A program made the position numbers and the translations under genes. Shown piece after piece: positions 1 through 7,660 of a stretch of 64,000 nucleotides of DNA. Below the pieces are notes generated by a model. It was not told where the DNA came from, made no database searches, and was given only the letters and a program-made list of their open reading frames with translations. Source of the stretch: a virus. The stretch spans positions 1-64,000 of the IMG/VR virus record IMGVR_UViG_3300028883_000041; one strand, given 5' to 3'. Numbering within the stretch: the first letter of the stretch is position 1; each line of letters opens with the position of its first letter.

Positions 1-262
1 AAATATCATATCCGTCTTCAAGATTTTGGCTGAAGGTGATAACTTTGGGGAAATCGATTTTGATGTTTTGGTCTAACTCTTCTCCACACTTGACACAAAT
101 GAGAATGTTGTATGTGTGATAATAATCTTCTAAATCTCCATCTTCATCTGGATACTTCTGTTTGAACCCTTCATAAGCTTCTTTGGGTTCGTGCCAGAGC
201 CACCTAAAAGGTGTTTCTTCCTCACAAGTCTCACAATAATATAATCCTTCTGCTTCAATCAA
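1..262 (-). CDS. Partial zinc-ribbon protein, runs off left edge
   Basis: The reading frame is open from a TTG codon at 262 to the window edge, so the C-terminus is missing. A GAGG motif lies about 9 nt upstream of this TTG, and the codon overlaps the TGA of the preceding gene, as elsewhere in this operon. A GTG at 277 is the alternative start but has no ribosome binding site. Two cysteine pairs (CETC near residue 10 and CVKC near residue 57) suggest a zinc ribbon. Function unknown. Confidence 0.6.
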   Translation of the reverse strand, partial: MIEAEGLYYCETCEEETPFRWLWHEPKEAYEGFKQKYPDEDGDLEDYYHTYNILICVKCGEELDQNIKIDFPKVITFSQNLEDGYDI

Positions 263-863
263 CTGTATCAGCCTCACATTCTGCACAAACTTCTATCAAT
301 CCCTCAACACTGTCGATTACTGAAAGGTCTTTGATAGGGTTGAAAACTCTAATACCACATCTTTCACAAGTGCAACAAGTCTCACAATAATTATGTTGTG
401 GGTAAATCCATCTGTGGTGATTGAAATAATTAACAGAGAATGAAGAACCGCACTTATTACAAGTGATAAGTTCGTTGAAATCCCAATCAACCCAGAGGAC
501 AACTTTCTGTTCCATAAAAGCGTTAAAGGATTTCTCTTCCTCATCTATCCTTCTCTCAAATTCTTTACAGTGTGGAAAATCATCTTGAGTGAGTATATCG
601 ATGTCGAAGTAACATACTCGTTGTTGTAACTTCAATTCTCCTTTGTGTATTGTTGCTTTGTATTCGTAATTGAATTTTGCAAAGAATTGGTTCATTAGGT
701 TTCTATCAGTAGCACTGTATCCATTGAAGAACAAGACTTTTCTCTGGGTATGATTGACAAAGAGAATGTTAGTATCAAAGTGTCTGATGGTGATAAAAAT
801 ATCATTCAGTTCGTCAAACATTGGACTACCAGAGATGAGGACTTTAGCGTCTTTCTTACTCAT
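255..863 (-). CDS. Hypothetical protein with C-terminal zinc fingers
   Basis: This 202-residue protein has a mixed N-terminal half without a recognised family and a cysteine-rich C-terminal half. The cysteine pairs are CNKC, CETC followed directly by CERC, and CAEC, so two zinc sites are likely. It follows the 282-residue gene with a gap of 6 nt, in the same leftward unit. A role in protein or nucleic-acid binding is plausible from the zinc knuckles, but nothing identifies the partner. Confidence 0.7.
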   Translation of the reverse strand: MSKKDAKVLISGSPMFDELNDIFITIRHFDTNILFVNHTQRKVLFFNGYSATDRNLMNQFFAKFNYEYKATIHKGELKLQQRVCYFDIDILTQDDFPHCKEFERRIDEEEKSFNAFMEQKVVLWVDWDFNELITCNKCGSSFSVNYFNHHRWIYPQHNYCETCCTCERCGIRVFNPIKDLSVIDSVEGLIEVCAECEADTVD

Positions 864-869
864 TTGCTA

Positions 870-1718
870 TCAACAATCCTCAAAGAAAGCATAGTTAGGG
901 AGTTCAATATTACGTTCTCTCATCAATTCACCTAACTTCTCAAAGTGTTCGTACCAATCAAAATCTTCGTATTGGTGTAAGAGATTAAACCAAGCCTTAA
1001 TGAATGCTCTTCTTTGTTTCTCTGTATAATCATAACGGAATAATTCCATTATCTTCATAGCTACCCAAGTGCTGTGGTTCTCATCAAATCTCGAAGGAGA
1101 TGAAAACACTAACTGTAATCCAAAACTGAAATCTCCATCACATTTGAATAATTCCTCATAATCTTCTCTCTTGATAAAGAAATGAGTAGGTTCTAACCAA
1201 GTCTCTCCTTTCTCATCTTTGAACATCCACTCTTCTTTTTTGCTGATGTCTATCGAAGGATAAGCTCTGCGATACATCTCTTTCAATCTCCATTCAGCCA
1301 AACCGTAATGAGCTTCAAGATTTTCTTGTCTGTGTTCGTAAATGTCTGGTTTGATTTCAATCTCATCAAGAATGATATTATATCTTGTGTGATGTTTCTC
1401 TTCAGCTACTGAAGCAGAGAGATAAGCGTACCCTCTACCATAAGCAGAGGACTTAAGGTTGCTTCCATCTTTGAAGTAAGTCTTGAGCCAACAACCAAAA
1501 GAGACACCACTTAACATAAATCCTATGTTGCCTTTTTTGTTGTAATGCTCTGGTTCAAAGGAAATGACTTTGATATGCATATTACTTGCTGGTTCTATCA
1601 GTTCAGTTCCATTCAATTCTTTGAAGTTCTCTACTGAAATATCTTCAATTGCTAAAACGTCTCCTATCTTCATTTGGAAGTTTCGGATGACTTTCAGTTG
1701 TTCTGTTTCGTTTGACAT
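870..1718 (-). CDS. Hypothetical protein, first gene of a leftward unit
   Basis: The 282-residue soluble protein is rich in aromatic and acidic residues and shows no motif I recognise. Its ATG lies about 30 nt downstream of the centre of a TATA box (CTTTATAAAT at 1743-1752), so the transcript is probably near-leaderless. It is followed at 6 nt by the zinc-finger gene. It has its own promoter and sits beyond a terminator, so it is expressed independently of the operon to its right. Confidence 0.7.
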   Translation of the reverse strand: MSNETEQLKVIRNFQMKIGDVLAIEDISVENFKELNGTELIEPASNMHIKVISFEPEHYNKKGNIGFMLSGVSFGCWLKTYFKDGSNLKSSAYGRGYAYLSASVAEEKHHTRYNIILDEIEIKPDIYEHRQENLEAHYGLAEWRLKEMYRRAYPSIDISKKEEWMFKDEKGETWLEPTHFFIKREDYEELFKCDGDFSFGLQLVFSSPSRFDENHSTWVAMKIMELFRYDYTEKQRRAFIKAWFNLLHQYEDFDWYEHFEKLGELMRERNIELPNYAFFEDC

Positions 1719-1742
1719 AGTATGATACTTTTCTCAAGTTGA

Positions 1743-1752
1743 TTTATAAAGG
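1743..1752 (-). promoter_or_regulatory. Archaeal TATA box for the 282-residue gene
   Basis: On the minus strand the sequence CTTTATAAAT is centred about 30 nt upstream of the ATG at 1718. This is the spacing expected for an archaeal core promoter with a very short or absent leader. Confidence 0.6.
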
Positions 1753-1819
1753 TTAGTAATATCTCGCTGATAGTCGCTGGATGTCGCTACCTTTATATAG
1801 GTAAAAAATAATTATATCT

Positions 1820-1879
1820 TGAGACCAAAACTGATATTGTTTCGTTTAACAATTTGGGAGTAATTGGTCTCAACTCCCA
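1820..1879. repeat. Overlapping inverted repeats in intergenic region
   Basis: The 218-base gap 1719-1936 holds a promoter and a terminator. It also holds a 9-base inverted repeat, TGAGACCAA (1820-1828) with TTGGTCTCA (1864-1872), and a 6-base one, GGGAGT (1856-1861) with ACTCCC (1873-1878). The two pairings interleave and so compete. This could be an operator or an alternative RNA structure; no open frame of interest is present. Confidence 0.45.
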
Positions 1880-1924
1880 CCTCAAACATTTTTCTTTTAT
1901 TATAGGATGTAGGATGTTGGATGG

Positions 1925-1950
1925 AAAAAAATAGCCTCATCGAAGAGGCT
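1925..1950 (-). terminator. Hairpin plus T-run terminator
   Basis: On the minus strand a 6-base-pair stem (AGCCTC pairing with GAGGCT, 6-base loop) is followed by ATTTTTTT. The hairpin includes the stop codon of the gene ending at 1937. It ends the leftward operon that starts at 6149. Confidence 0.65.
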
Positions 1951-2137
1951 CTAATGGTTTATCACCTTGTATTGCTTCTATACAGACAATACAATATTTA
2001 CCTATACCATTAACACATTTCTGGCAGTAGATTTGGGAACATACTGGACAGCGATACATCTGTGTTATAGGAACATAGTTAAAACAGTTTTGACACTGAT
2101 AGGTCTCTTCTTCTGGTTTGCCGATTATGTCAGTCAT
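1937..2137 (-). CDS. RING/FYVE-like cysteine-rich protein
   Basis: The 66-residue protein has four CxxC pairs spaced C-x2-C-x10-C-x2-C-x4-C-x2-C-x6-C-x2-C. This resembles a cross-braced two-zinc treble-clef, RING or FYVE-type fold. It is the last gene of the leftward operon; its start overlaps the previous gene by 8 nt and its stop lies within the terminator hairpin. A ubiquitin-ligase role cannot be inferred from the cysteines alone, so protein-protein interaction is the cautious reading. Confidence 0.7.
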   Translation of the reverse strand: MTDIIGKPEEETYQCQNCFNYVPITQMYRCPVCSQIYCQKCVNGIGKYCIVCIEAIQGDKPLEPLR

Positions 2138-2657
2138 TATGTTCTATCTCTTCATATTTACTCATAAGCATTTCTATAATTTGCTCATCCCAATCGTGAT
2201 AATTGAACACATCAAATTGGTTCTGGGTATATTCTTTTGCTATCCTTACCACAAACAGAGCATTGGCTAACTTATCTTCATTGTTCAAACAGTTGTTACA
2301 GACATAAGCAACTTGCTTTCCTACTGTTCTGTTCTCAACTCTCTTATCGAGACAAACATTACAACAAATCTCTGTCCAACCAAAAGTTTTGAAATAAACT
2401 CTTTGACCTTTAACTGTTGGTACCCAACTGCCTTTTTTATCTTCTGCTGACCATTTAATCGAGTTTTTACAGCTGTTACAGAAGTAGAAAATAGTGTAGA
2501 TTTTAGTTCCATCATTGACATTAGTAATAACCAACTGAGCCTCATGTTTAGCTGGTTTCTTACACTTATGACAAGGTGGAATTGAGGAGGTGAGGTAAGA
2601 CCTCACTAACTCTCTCATTTCTTCAACGGATAAATCAAAGTCATCTTTAGTAATCAT
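2130..2657 (-). CDS. Hypothetical protein with two zinc ribbons
   Basis: This 175-residue protein has an N-terminal pair CHKC with CNSC and a second set CCNVC with CNNC, consistent with two zinc ribbons. The start overlaps the stop of the upstream small membrane-protein gene in an ATGA junction, implying translational coupling. No enzyme signature is seen. Confidence 0.7.
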   Translation of the reverse strand: MITKDDFDLSVEEMRELVRSYLTSSIPPCHKCKKPAKHEAQLVITNVNDGTKIYTIFYFCNSCKNSIKWSAEDKKGSWVPTVKGQRVYFKTFGWTEICCNVCLDKRVENRTVGKQVAYVCNNCLNNEDKLANALFVVRIAKEYTQNQFDVFNYHDWDEQIIEMLMSKYEEIEHND

Positions 2658-2812
2658 GAGAACACACCTACTAAAGTAACGAAAACCAGAAAACAGACAG
2701 AAAGTGTAGCAATGAATATAGTCATTCCTCTTACAGTTGCTTCGAGTTTTCTAACTCTTTCTTTCAATTCAATATAGTCTGGAGATATCGAGAATATTGC
2801 TTTCTTAATCAT
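2654..2812 (-). CDS. Small membrane protein, 52 residues
   Basis: The frame encodes a charged, probably coiled N-terminal half (residues 14-28) and a hydrophobic C-terminal half (residues about 30-52) that can span the membrane once. It is joined upstream by a TAATG overlap and downstream by an ATGA overlap, which supports it as a real gene despite its size. Function unknown. Confidence 0.65.
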   Translation of the reverse strand: MIKKAIFSISPDYIELKERVRKLEATVRGMTIFIATLSVCFLVFVTLVGVFS

Positions 2813-2955
2813 TACTCATCATCCTCTTCAATCAGTTCTACTTTACCGAACCAGATATCAACAAGACTTGAATAGGTATCACTGATTTGTTCGAGAACTA
2901 TCTTTAAATCCTCTCTATCTAAATCTGTATGGACTTCTACATTATAGACTTTCAT
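2812..2955 (-). CDS. Small acidic protein, 47 residues
   Basis: The ATG at 2955 is preceded by GGAGGTG at a spacing of 5 nt, overlapping the stop region of the upstream gene. The protein is acidic with a DDE C-terminus. The stop overlaps the next start as TAATG. No family recognised. Confidence 0.6.
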   Translation of the reverse strand: MKVYNVEVHTDLDREDLKIVLEQISDTYSSLVDIWFGKVELIEEDDE

Positions 2956-2957
2956 TG

Positions 2958-3206
2958 TTACACCTCCTCAAGTTTATGGTATTGAAAAAGACTTTTCATA
3001 TCAAAATCTACATCAGTAACATTAGAAGTATATTCCATTTTAAATGGTTTGGTTAAGGCTTTCCCACACCACATACATTCAAAATGAACATCAAATACAA
3101 CCTTTAATGGACTGAATTCTTTTATTCTGATATCATGTAATGCTACATGTTTTCCATACTCATTATGTTTTTTCGGACAGCTGTCTTGTATCTCTTTCCA
3201 ACTCAT
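2958..3206 (-). CDS. Hypothetical protein, 82 residues
   Basis: It contains one CMWC pair near residue 44 and no other recognised motif. It overlaps the upstream gene in TAATG, and its own stop codon is embedded in the ribosome binding site of the next gene. Function unknown. Confidence 0.6.
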   Translation of the reverse strand: MSWKEIQDSCPKKHNEYGKHVALHDIRIKEFSPLKVVFDVHFECMWCGKALTKPFKMEYTSNVTDVDFDMKSLFQYHKLEEV

Positions 3207-3397
3207 TATCTTATCCCATCCTCTCTGATGTTGAAACCTTCCATTTCTTGAATAAGGTCTTCAATAGCTATCTTGGTTTCTTTAGAAATCTCGATTGAAG
3301 CGACTGGTATCTCTTCTCTTCTTTTCAGTTCATTAAAGAATGGTAGATAGTCTATTCGATAAATCCTCATAACATATTTGTCTCCTTTCCAACTCAT
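3206..3397 (-). CDS. Hypothetical protein, 63 residues
   Basis: The start at 3397 forms an ATGA overlap with the upstream stop; an internal ATG at 3370 is the alternative. The N-terminus MSWK is shared with the next gene over about 12 nt. The protein is helical and charged, with no family recognised. Confidence 0.55.
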   Translation of the reverse strand: MSWKGDKYVMRIYRIDYLPFFNELKRREEIPVASIEISKETKIAIEDLIQEMEGFNIREDGIR

Positions 3398-3735
3398 TTG
3401 TCTTCATCTCCATTTTTAACCAAGTAATCTGGGAACTTCTTTAATTCATTATATAATCTTCTTGACATACTCATAATCTCTGATTTAGTTGTAGTCAAAT
3501 CTTTGGGAGTAAATTGGTCTCCATACTTGTCTCCATACTTCTCTTCAATGGCTCTCATCATGCTGGTTTCAAAGTCATCTTGGTCGAGCACAAACCACTG
3601 ATGAGGAACAGATACAATCTTCTCAATGATTATAACTCCACAAGCTTGACACTCATGGAAATGATACCATCCATTGATATTGTCTTCTGTCTTGATAGAG
3701 TTTTCTTTATACTTACAAACTGGACATTGTAACAT
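3394..3735 (-). CDS. Zinc-ribbon protein, 113 residues
   Basis: An N-terminal zinc ribbon is formed by CPVC (residues 4-7) and CQAC (near residue 30), followed by a helical C-terminal part. It resembles transcription-factor-like ribbons only in cysteine spacing. It is coupled to its neighbours by TAATG upstream and ATGA downstream. Confidence 0.65.
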   Translation of the reverse strand: MLQCPVCKYKENSIKTEDNINGWYHFHECQACGVIIIEKIVSVPHQWFVLDQDDFETSMMRAIEEKYGDKYGDQFTPKDLTTTKSEIMSMSRRLYNELKKFPDYLVKNGDEDK

Positions 3736-3890
3736 TATTCTAAATCCTCCTCTTCATATTCTCTGATGAGTTCTCTTGCTTTCTCTTCAGTTATCTCAAC
3801 TTCAAGTAAGTGACTAACAGTAATCATACCGTTCTTCCTCTTGGTTGTTTTTCTGATTTCAAGAATGAAGTGTCTTTCATGGGTACTCAT
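3735..3890 (-). CDS. Small charged protein, 51 residues
   Basis: The frame runs from an ATG at 3890, overlapping the upstream stop as ATGA, to a TAA that overlaps the next ATG as TAATG. It fills an otherwise empty gap in the operon exactly, which is the main evidence. The protein has a basic N-terminal half and a glutamate-rich C-terminal helix. Function unknown. Confidence 0.65.
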   Translation of the reverse strand: MSTHERHFILEIRKTTKRKNGMITVSHLLEVEITEEKARELIREYEEEDLE

Positions 3891-4084
3891 TCTTCTTCAC
3901 CATCCTCTAATATAGCTTCTTGTAGAATTTTCTGTAATCTGTTATATGTCTTTTCATCAATCTTGTAATACCTCTCATTACAAGTAGTCTGATTAGTCCA
4001 GTCTAAATTAGCTGTTGAAATAAGGAATTCCCATTTTCCTTTGTTCCTATATCTCATTATCTGAATTGTCTCATCTTCAATCAT
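3887..4084 (-). CDS. Hypothetical protein, 65 residues
   Basis: A small protein with a probable beta-rich N-terminal half and a helical acidic end. It overlaps both neighbours by 4 nt in ATGA junctions. No family recognised. Confidence 0.6.
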   Translation of the reverse strand: MIEDETIQIMRYRNKGKWEFLISTANLDWTNQTTCNERYYKIDEKTYNRLQKILQEAILEDGEEE

Positions 4085-4338
4085 TCTTCATACACCTTTT
4101 CTATATATTCAATATATACATTATTCATATCAAACTCAACAGTCTCTATGAATTTTTCATCCTCATAATCATTGAACTCTATCATCTCATAGATACCTTC
4201 ATCTATGTAATAATCTTCTGAGTTCAAATCCATATGAGCCAATACTACTGTGTCTTCAATAAAGTCATCTGGAACTTCAAACATTGCAGACATCTTTCTT
4301 GTCACAGTCTCATTCCATACTATTTTTACTTTTTTCAT
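4081..4338 (-). CDS. Hypothetical acidic protein, 85 residues
   Basis: A strongly acidic small protein, with more than a quarter of residues D or E, no cysteine pairs and no membrane segment. Its ATG lies 29 nt inside the upstream gene. DNA mimicry is conceivable for such acidity, but nothing else supports it. Confidence 0.6.
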   Translation of the reverse strand: MKKVKIVWNETVTRKMSAMFEVPDDFIEDTVVLAHMDLNSEDYYIDEGIYEMIEFNDYEDEKFIETVEFDMNNVYIEYIEKVYEE

Positions 4339-4567
4339 TGTGTTTTTCCTCCAAAATTTTTCTCTTTGCTTCGACTATATTATCGGTCAAAGCGATTGTG
4401 CCACTGCTGACAAATCTTTTGATAAATCGGTGTAGAGCATTAGCCAACTCTTGTTTAGTTTCACTATACTCTATCTTCAAATCGTTCAAGTATTGAGCCA
4501 CATTTCTCTCATCATTATCGAGAGCTAACATTGGCTCTCCATCAAGCCACTGGTATCTGAGTGTCAT
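4310..4567 (-). CDS. Hypothetical helical protein, 85 residues
   Basis: The predicted product is mostly alpha-helical with a lysine-rich C-terminal third. It is coupled upstream by an ATGA overlap and overlaps the next gene by 29 nt, the longest overlap in this operon. No family recognised. Confidence 0.55.
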   Translation of the reverse strand: MTLRYQWLDGEPMLALDNDERNVAQYLNDLKIEYSETKQELANALHRFIKRFVSSGTIALTDNIVEAKRKILEEKHNEKSKNSME

Positions 4568-4845
4568 TCTTCTTCCTCCAATTCAAGTTCTTCAAGTTCA
4601 AGTTCATAATCAAAAAGAGCTGAACAGTAATAAGTTACTGATTTCATCAGTCTATCGAACTCATAATCTTCTAACCAGACACCACGAAGGAAAGGCATTG
4701 TTTTAAGGGTTCTCTTTTCTGCTGTTTGTAGAATACCCTTCAATTCTTTCTCATAAGCATGAATTTTTTCAAAAGCACGAGAGGATTGAAGTTTTCTCTT
4801 TATCTCTTCTTTGGTTAATTTCTTATAAGTCATATCAGTCATCAT
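4564..4845 (-). CDS. Hypothetical protein with glutamate-rich tail
   Basis: The 93-residue product has a basic helical N-terminal half and ends in a run of glutamate and leucine residues. The start overlaps the upstream gene by 11 nt. Initiation could be at the first, second or fifth codon (all Met). Function unknown. Confidence 0.6.
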   Translation of the reverse strand: MMTDMTYKKLTKEEIKRKLQSSRAFEKIHAYEKELKGILQTAEKRTLKTMPFLRGVWLEDYEFDRLMKSVTYYCSALFDYELELEELELEEEE

Positions 4846-5152
4846 CCATCATCTCCTCTATTCCGAAATCTTCATGGTGGTTATAGACATAGTTTTCTAT
4901 GTAAGCCCAGATAGTTCTCTTATCTTCATTGTTTGATTGTTTAAACAATGTAGCAACAAACTCTCTGGCTGGAATTCTGGTTCGAATTCTCTCACCTATC
5001 CAAGAGGTTACTTCAACAATGAAATAATCCTTCTTCTTAAGCCAGTGTGTTTCGAATTGGTCTTCAACAAATTGTATAGCACTTATTCCATGCTCACCTT
5101 CTTTGTGGTCTTGGTCAATGTTTCTGATTGTCATTGGTTTCTTATCTATCAT
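4835..5152 (-). CDS. Hypothetical protein, 105 residues
   Basis: A soluble protein with an acidic C-terminus (MMDDD) and no recognised motif. It is joined to the upstream gene by an ATGA overlap. It belongs to the leftward operon driven from the promoter at about 6185. Confidence 0.6.
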   Translation of the reverse strand: MIDKKPMTIRNIDQDHKEGEHGISAIQFVEDQFETHWLKKKDYFIVEVTSWIGERIRTRIPAREFVATLFKQSNNEDKRTIWAYIENYVYNHHEDFGIEEMMDDD

Positions 5153-5589
5153 TGTATCAGTTCTCCTTTAGCTTTAGCGTTCAAGAACAACCACATCTCG
5201 TAGCTGTATAGGTAATGTTCCCTAACATAGTTTGGGAGTTCTATATCAACCTCTCCTAATGGGATTGGTAATTCCTCACCTAATTCTTCATTATACTTGA
5301 AGACTAATAGGTCATCTCTGATTGAGTTACCCCAACCATCTCTTTCTTCTCTGAATAGTTGAAGCATGTAAGAATAATATCCTCCATAAGTATCATCAAG
5401 TCTATCAATCCAAGAAATGATTTCTTTGAATTCATCTGACCTCATATACTCTTCAACATCTGATACTGTGTAGTTATCTGTGTCTTTATCCTTATCCCAG
5501 AGGAAAGTTTCCCAGAACCTATCGATAGTGTCACCCAATTCACTTACTTTAAGGTATCCGAGCATGTGGAATACTACTTCATCGGTCAT
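5149..5589 (-). CDS. Hypothetical acidic protein, 146 residues
   Basis: The protein is acidic and rich in tyrosine and tryptophan, with no cysteine motif. It overlaps both neighbours in ATGA junctions. Together with the 187-residue gene before it, it begins the operon, so both are likely made at high relative level. Function unknown. Confidence 0.65.
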   Translation of the reverse strand: MTDEVVFHMLGYLKVSELGDTIDRFWETFLWDKDKDTDNYTVSDVEEYMRSDEFKEIISWIDRLDDTYGGYYSYMLQLFREERDGWGNSIRDDLLVFKYNEELGEELPIPLGEVDIELPNYVREHYLYSYEMWLFLNAKAKGELIQ

Positions 5590-6149
5590 AATTTATCATC
5601 TATCCTTTCCCATAGGTTCAAGAGAATGGTTCTGCCAATCTCATATATCTCTGTCATAGCATAAAGTTGTGCTATCTGTAATCTTTGAAAAGCATCAACT
5701 TGTGGATAGCGATATTGTTCTAATGCTTCATCCATTATTGCTGGGTTATCTATTCTACTTGCATACCACTGTAGCAATTGACCAGTGTATAGGTCTGGTT
5801 CTAATTCAGAGATTATCTCATCATGCATATTATCTATCTCTTCTCTATCTAACTCTTCCCATTCTCTCAAATTCCACTCATTGTAGAGCCATTGAGATTG
5901 GAAAGATTGTAAATAGAAATACATCCATTCATAGTGATAATCATAGACTTCAAAACCTCTTGCAAACAGAGTGTTTCTCATACTGTCATCCCAGAAGTTA
6001 TCCAGAATGCTCTGTAGATACTCGTCATCAAAGAAATACAGTCTCTTCTTATCTCTATAAGGAGGGAACTCTCTCATTTCTGACTTCATTGCCTTCTGAA
6101 GAAACTCTCCAAAGGCTTGATTTTTTTGTAATCCGTTGTTGTCGGTCAT
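5586..6149 (-). CDS. Hypothetical protein, first gene of leftward operon
   Basis: The 187-residue product is aromatic-rich and helical, and has no known motif. It is the promoter-proximal gene of the operon that ends at 1937. A BRE/TATA element lies about 35 nt upstream of the ATG, with a TGTnnnACA dyad between promoter and start, so repression is likely to act here. A longer antisense frame on the opposite strand is a shadow. Confidence 0.7.
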   Translation of the reverse strand: MTDNNGLQKNQAFGEFLQKAMKSEMREFPPYRDKKRLYFFDDEYLQSILDNFWDDSMRNTLFARGFEVYDYHYEWMYFYLQSFQSQWLYNEWNLREWEELDREEIDNMHDEIISELEPDLYTGQLLQWYASRIDNPAIMDEALEQYRYPQVDAFQRLQIAQLYAMTEIYEIGRTILLNLWERIDDKL

Positions 6150-6180
6150 TTTTGTTCAAGATACCATTTTGTAACACAGT

Positions 6181-6195
6181 ATTTAAACCTTTCGG
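6181..6195 (-). promoter_or_regulatory. BRE/TATA promoter for the leftward operon
   Basis: The minus strand reads CCGAAAGGTTTAAAT, a purine-rich BRE followed by a TATA box, about 35 nt upstream of the ATG at 6149. Nearly the same element drives the genes at 11243 and 23768. Confidence 0.65.
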
Positions 6196-6200
6196 AAAAG

Positions 6201-6217
6201 TCGAAACATTTATATAT
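6201..6217 (+). promoter_or_regulatory. TATA promoter for small zinc-ribbon gene
   Basis: TCGAAACATTTATATAT is centred about 28 nt upstream of the ATG at 6240, the spacing expected for a leaderless archaeal transcript. Confidence 0.55.
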
Positions 6218-6239
6218 CACATTGTAACACAGTTTCAAT

Positions 6240-6377
6240 ATGAAAAACAAAGCCAAATGTCAAAAGTGTGGTAGTAAAACCTTCCATATTTTCAAGAAGC
6301 AACATAAATCAGAGCTCTTTTTATCTCTTGATGTTATATGCTCTCAATGTGGAGAACGTTGGTATGATAAAAAATAA
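6240..6377 (+). CDS. Small zinc-ribbon protein, 45 residues
   Basis: The ATG lies about 28 nt from a TATA box, and the frame is followed directly by a hairpin terminator, making a self-contained transcription unit. The product has CQKC (residues 7-10) and CSQC (residues 34-37), spaced like a rubredoxin-type zinc ribbon, and is basic overall. Such small ribbons often act as transcription-factor-like or RNA-binding proteins; that role is inference. Confidence 0.65.
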   Translation: MKNKAKCQKCGSKTFHIFKKQHKSELFLSLDVICSQCGERWYDKK

Positions 6378-6383
6378 GATGTA

Positions 6384-6410
6384 AGATGGGAGACCATCTC
6401 ACTTTTCTTT
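6384..6410. terminator. Bidirectional hairpin terminator
   Basis: A 6-base-pair stem AGATGG with CCATCT around a GAGA loop lies between two convergent genes. On the plus strand it is followed by CACTTTTCTTTT, and on the minus strand by TACATCTTATTTTTT, so it can serve both directions. Confidence 0.55.
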
Positions 6411-6610
6411 TAACAGTTTTCTATTTCTATTTCTATTTGCTCCCAATCTTGAGCAGATAGTTGTTCAGCACAGCTACCATCTATAGCAAAGTTAATGAGA
6501 TTAGAAGCACTTGTTATCAGATTATAAATATTAGCCTTCAGTGGATAGTCTTTACATTCTGATAGTCTCTCTAATGCTATACAGAGTATCATTTCGTTCT
6601 TACAATCCAT
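6410..6610 (-). CDS. Hypothetical protein, 66 residues
   Basis: The last gene of the leftward operon that starts at 9879. The product is helical with four scattered cysteines that do not form clear pairs. Function unknown. Confidence 0.55.
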   Translation of the reverse strand: MDCKNEMILCIALERLSECKDYPLKANIYNLITSASNLINFAIDGSCAEQLSAQDWEQIEIEIENC

Positions 6611-6616
6611 ATATAT

Positions 6617-6877
6617 TCAGTCCTCCTTTATCTGTTTATAGATTTTAGAAGCGAGTTTCCCAAAACCTAATGACATACAAAAGTTATCACTACAAGTCAA
6701 ACACTCTGGGTACATTTCATCTCCAGCAAAATGGTAGAATGCTGGGTTAGTTTTACAGAACTCACATACTGGTCTCTCATCCCAGTCTCTACCTACATCA
6801 TGTATCTCATAATGTTGGTCGAATTCCTCATCCCATCCAGCTACATCATGTTTAGAACTATATTTGTATATTCCCAT
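6617..6877 (-). CDS. Zinc-binding hypothetical protein, 86 residues
   Basis: The start is placed at ATG 6877 because GGAGAGG lies 7 nt upstream and because longer starts would overlap the previous gene by over 70 nt. Cysteine pairs CEFC and CLTC, about 20 residues apart, suggest one zinc site. No family recognised. Confidence 0.6.
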   Translation of the reverse strand: MGIYKYSSKHDVAGWDEEFDQHYEIHDVGRDWDERPVCEFCKTNPAFYHFAGDEMYPECLTCSDNFCMSLGFGKLASKIYKQIKED

Positions 6878-6878
6878 A

Positions 6879-7358
6879 TCATTCCTCTCCATAGTAATGT
6901 CTGATAGCTTCATTGACAAACTCATCATAGCTATCATATATCCATCCAAATTCTAATCCCAGAAAGTAATCGAATATATAATCTATTAGGTCATTGAATT
7001 CTCTATCGTCCATAGTTCTATTAGTTCTGTCACAGAATTGTTCTACACAACACTCGACATCTCCTCTGTTCCAGTAGCCTCCAAGTATCTGACCTATGTG
7101 ATATGATTTCTTTTTCTGCCTACTAAAGAGCAATTCTAACAGTTCTTTCTGTTCAAATGCATCCAATCTATCGAACCTATTGAATAACTCCTCTCTAATC
7201 TGCTCTTTGGGTGGTTCTTCTAACATCTTCAGTCTCTTGTCTATCCACTTATAAGTTGCTCTGGTCATTCTACAGAGAACACCAACATTATCTTCCATGA
7301 TATTCTCTACATCATGTATCATAACAAGAGAGGTAGGAGTTAGTTTATCTCTGTTCAT
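6879..7358 (-). CDS. Hypothetical protein, 159 residues
   Basis: A helical acidic protein with two adjacent cysteines near residue 94 and no recognised motif. It is joined to the upstream gene by an ATGA overlap, and its final codons carry the ribosome binding site of the next gene. Function unknown. Confidence 0.65.
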   Translation of the reverse strand: MNRDKLTPTSLVMIHDVENIMEDNVGVLCRMTRATYKWIDKRLKMLEEPPKEQIREELFNRFDRLDAFEQKELLELLFSRQKKKSYHIGQILGGYWNRGDVECCVEQFCDRTNRTMDDREFNDLIDYIFDYFLGLEFGWIYDSYDEFVNEAIRHYYGEE

Positions 7359-7660
7359 ACACCCACATCCTCAAAGTAGAACACGATTGTAGCATCATAG
7401 GTTATTTCGGCTGGGTTTGACTGGGAAGAGGTAATAAGAAAGGCACTTAAGATTAGACCGTTCTCATGAGAGTACTTCTTTAAGTCAGTAATCAAACTCA
7501 AGACATCAAAGTATAGATGCTCATTAACATCTCTGGTGATAAACATATCAAATCTTTGTGTGTTCTCATATCTTGTAAAGGTCTCCTTATCAGTGTTCCA
7601 AGAGTTGTCTTGGATTAGTTGTATGAGTTCCAGTTTCATTGTATAGGTTAGCATCCTCAT
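7355..7660 (-). CDS. Hypothetical protein, 101 residues
   Basis: A soluble alpha/beta protein with no recognised motif. The first ATG forms an ATGA overlap with the upstream stop; Met at codon 3 is an alternative start. It is part of the 9879-6410 operon. Confidence 0.6.
   Translation of the reverse strand: MRMLTYTMKLELIQLIQDNSWNTDKETFTRYENTQRFDMFITRDVNEHLYFDVLSLITDLKKYSHENGLILSAFLITSSQSNPAEITYDATIVFYFEDVGV

Larger units (their letters stand above)
6169..6233. promoter_or_regulatory. Pair of putative operators (TGTnnnACA dyads)
   Basis: The sequence TTGTAACACAGT occurs twice in the divergent promoter region, at 6169-6180 and 6222-6233. Each copy lies between a TATA box and its start codon, one per direction. 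The core TGT-AAC-ACA is a small dyad. Related copies lie at the promoters near 9880 and 11230, so a shared regulator is likely. Confidence 0.5.

Noticed and set aside
3206-3397. Shared MSWK start of two adjacent genes as a recent gene duplication
   Set aside because: Similarity is limited to about 12 nt at the start; the rest of the proteins differ, so chance or coupling constraints explain it.
5669-6274. Long plus-strand open frame of 201 codons
   Set aside because: It is antisense to two well-coupled minus-strand genes, has no ribosome binding site or promoter, and runs through the divergent promoter region.
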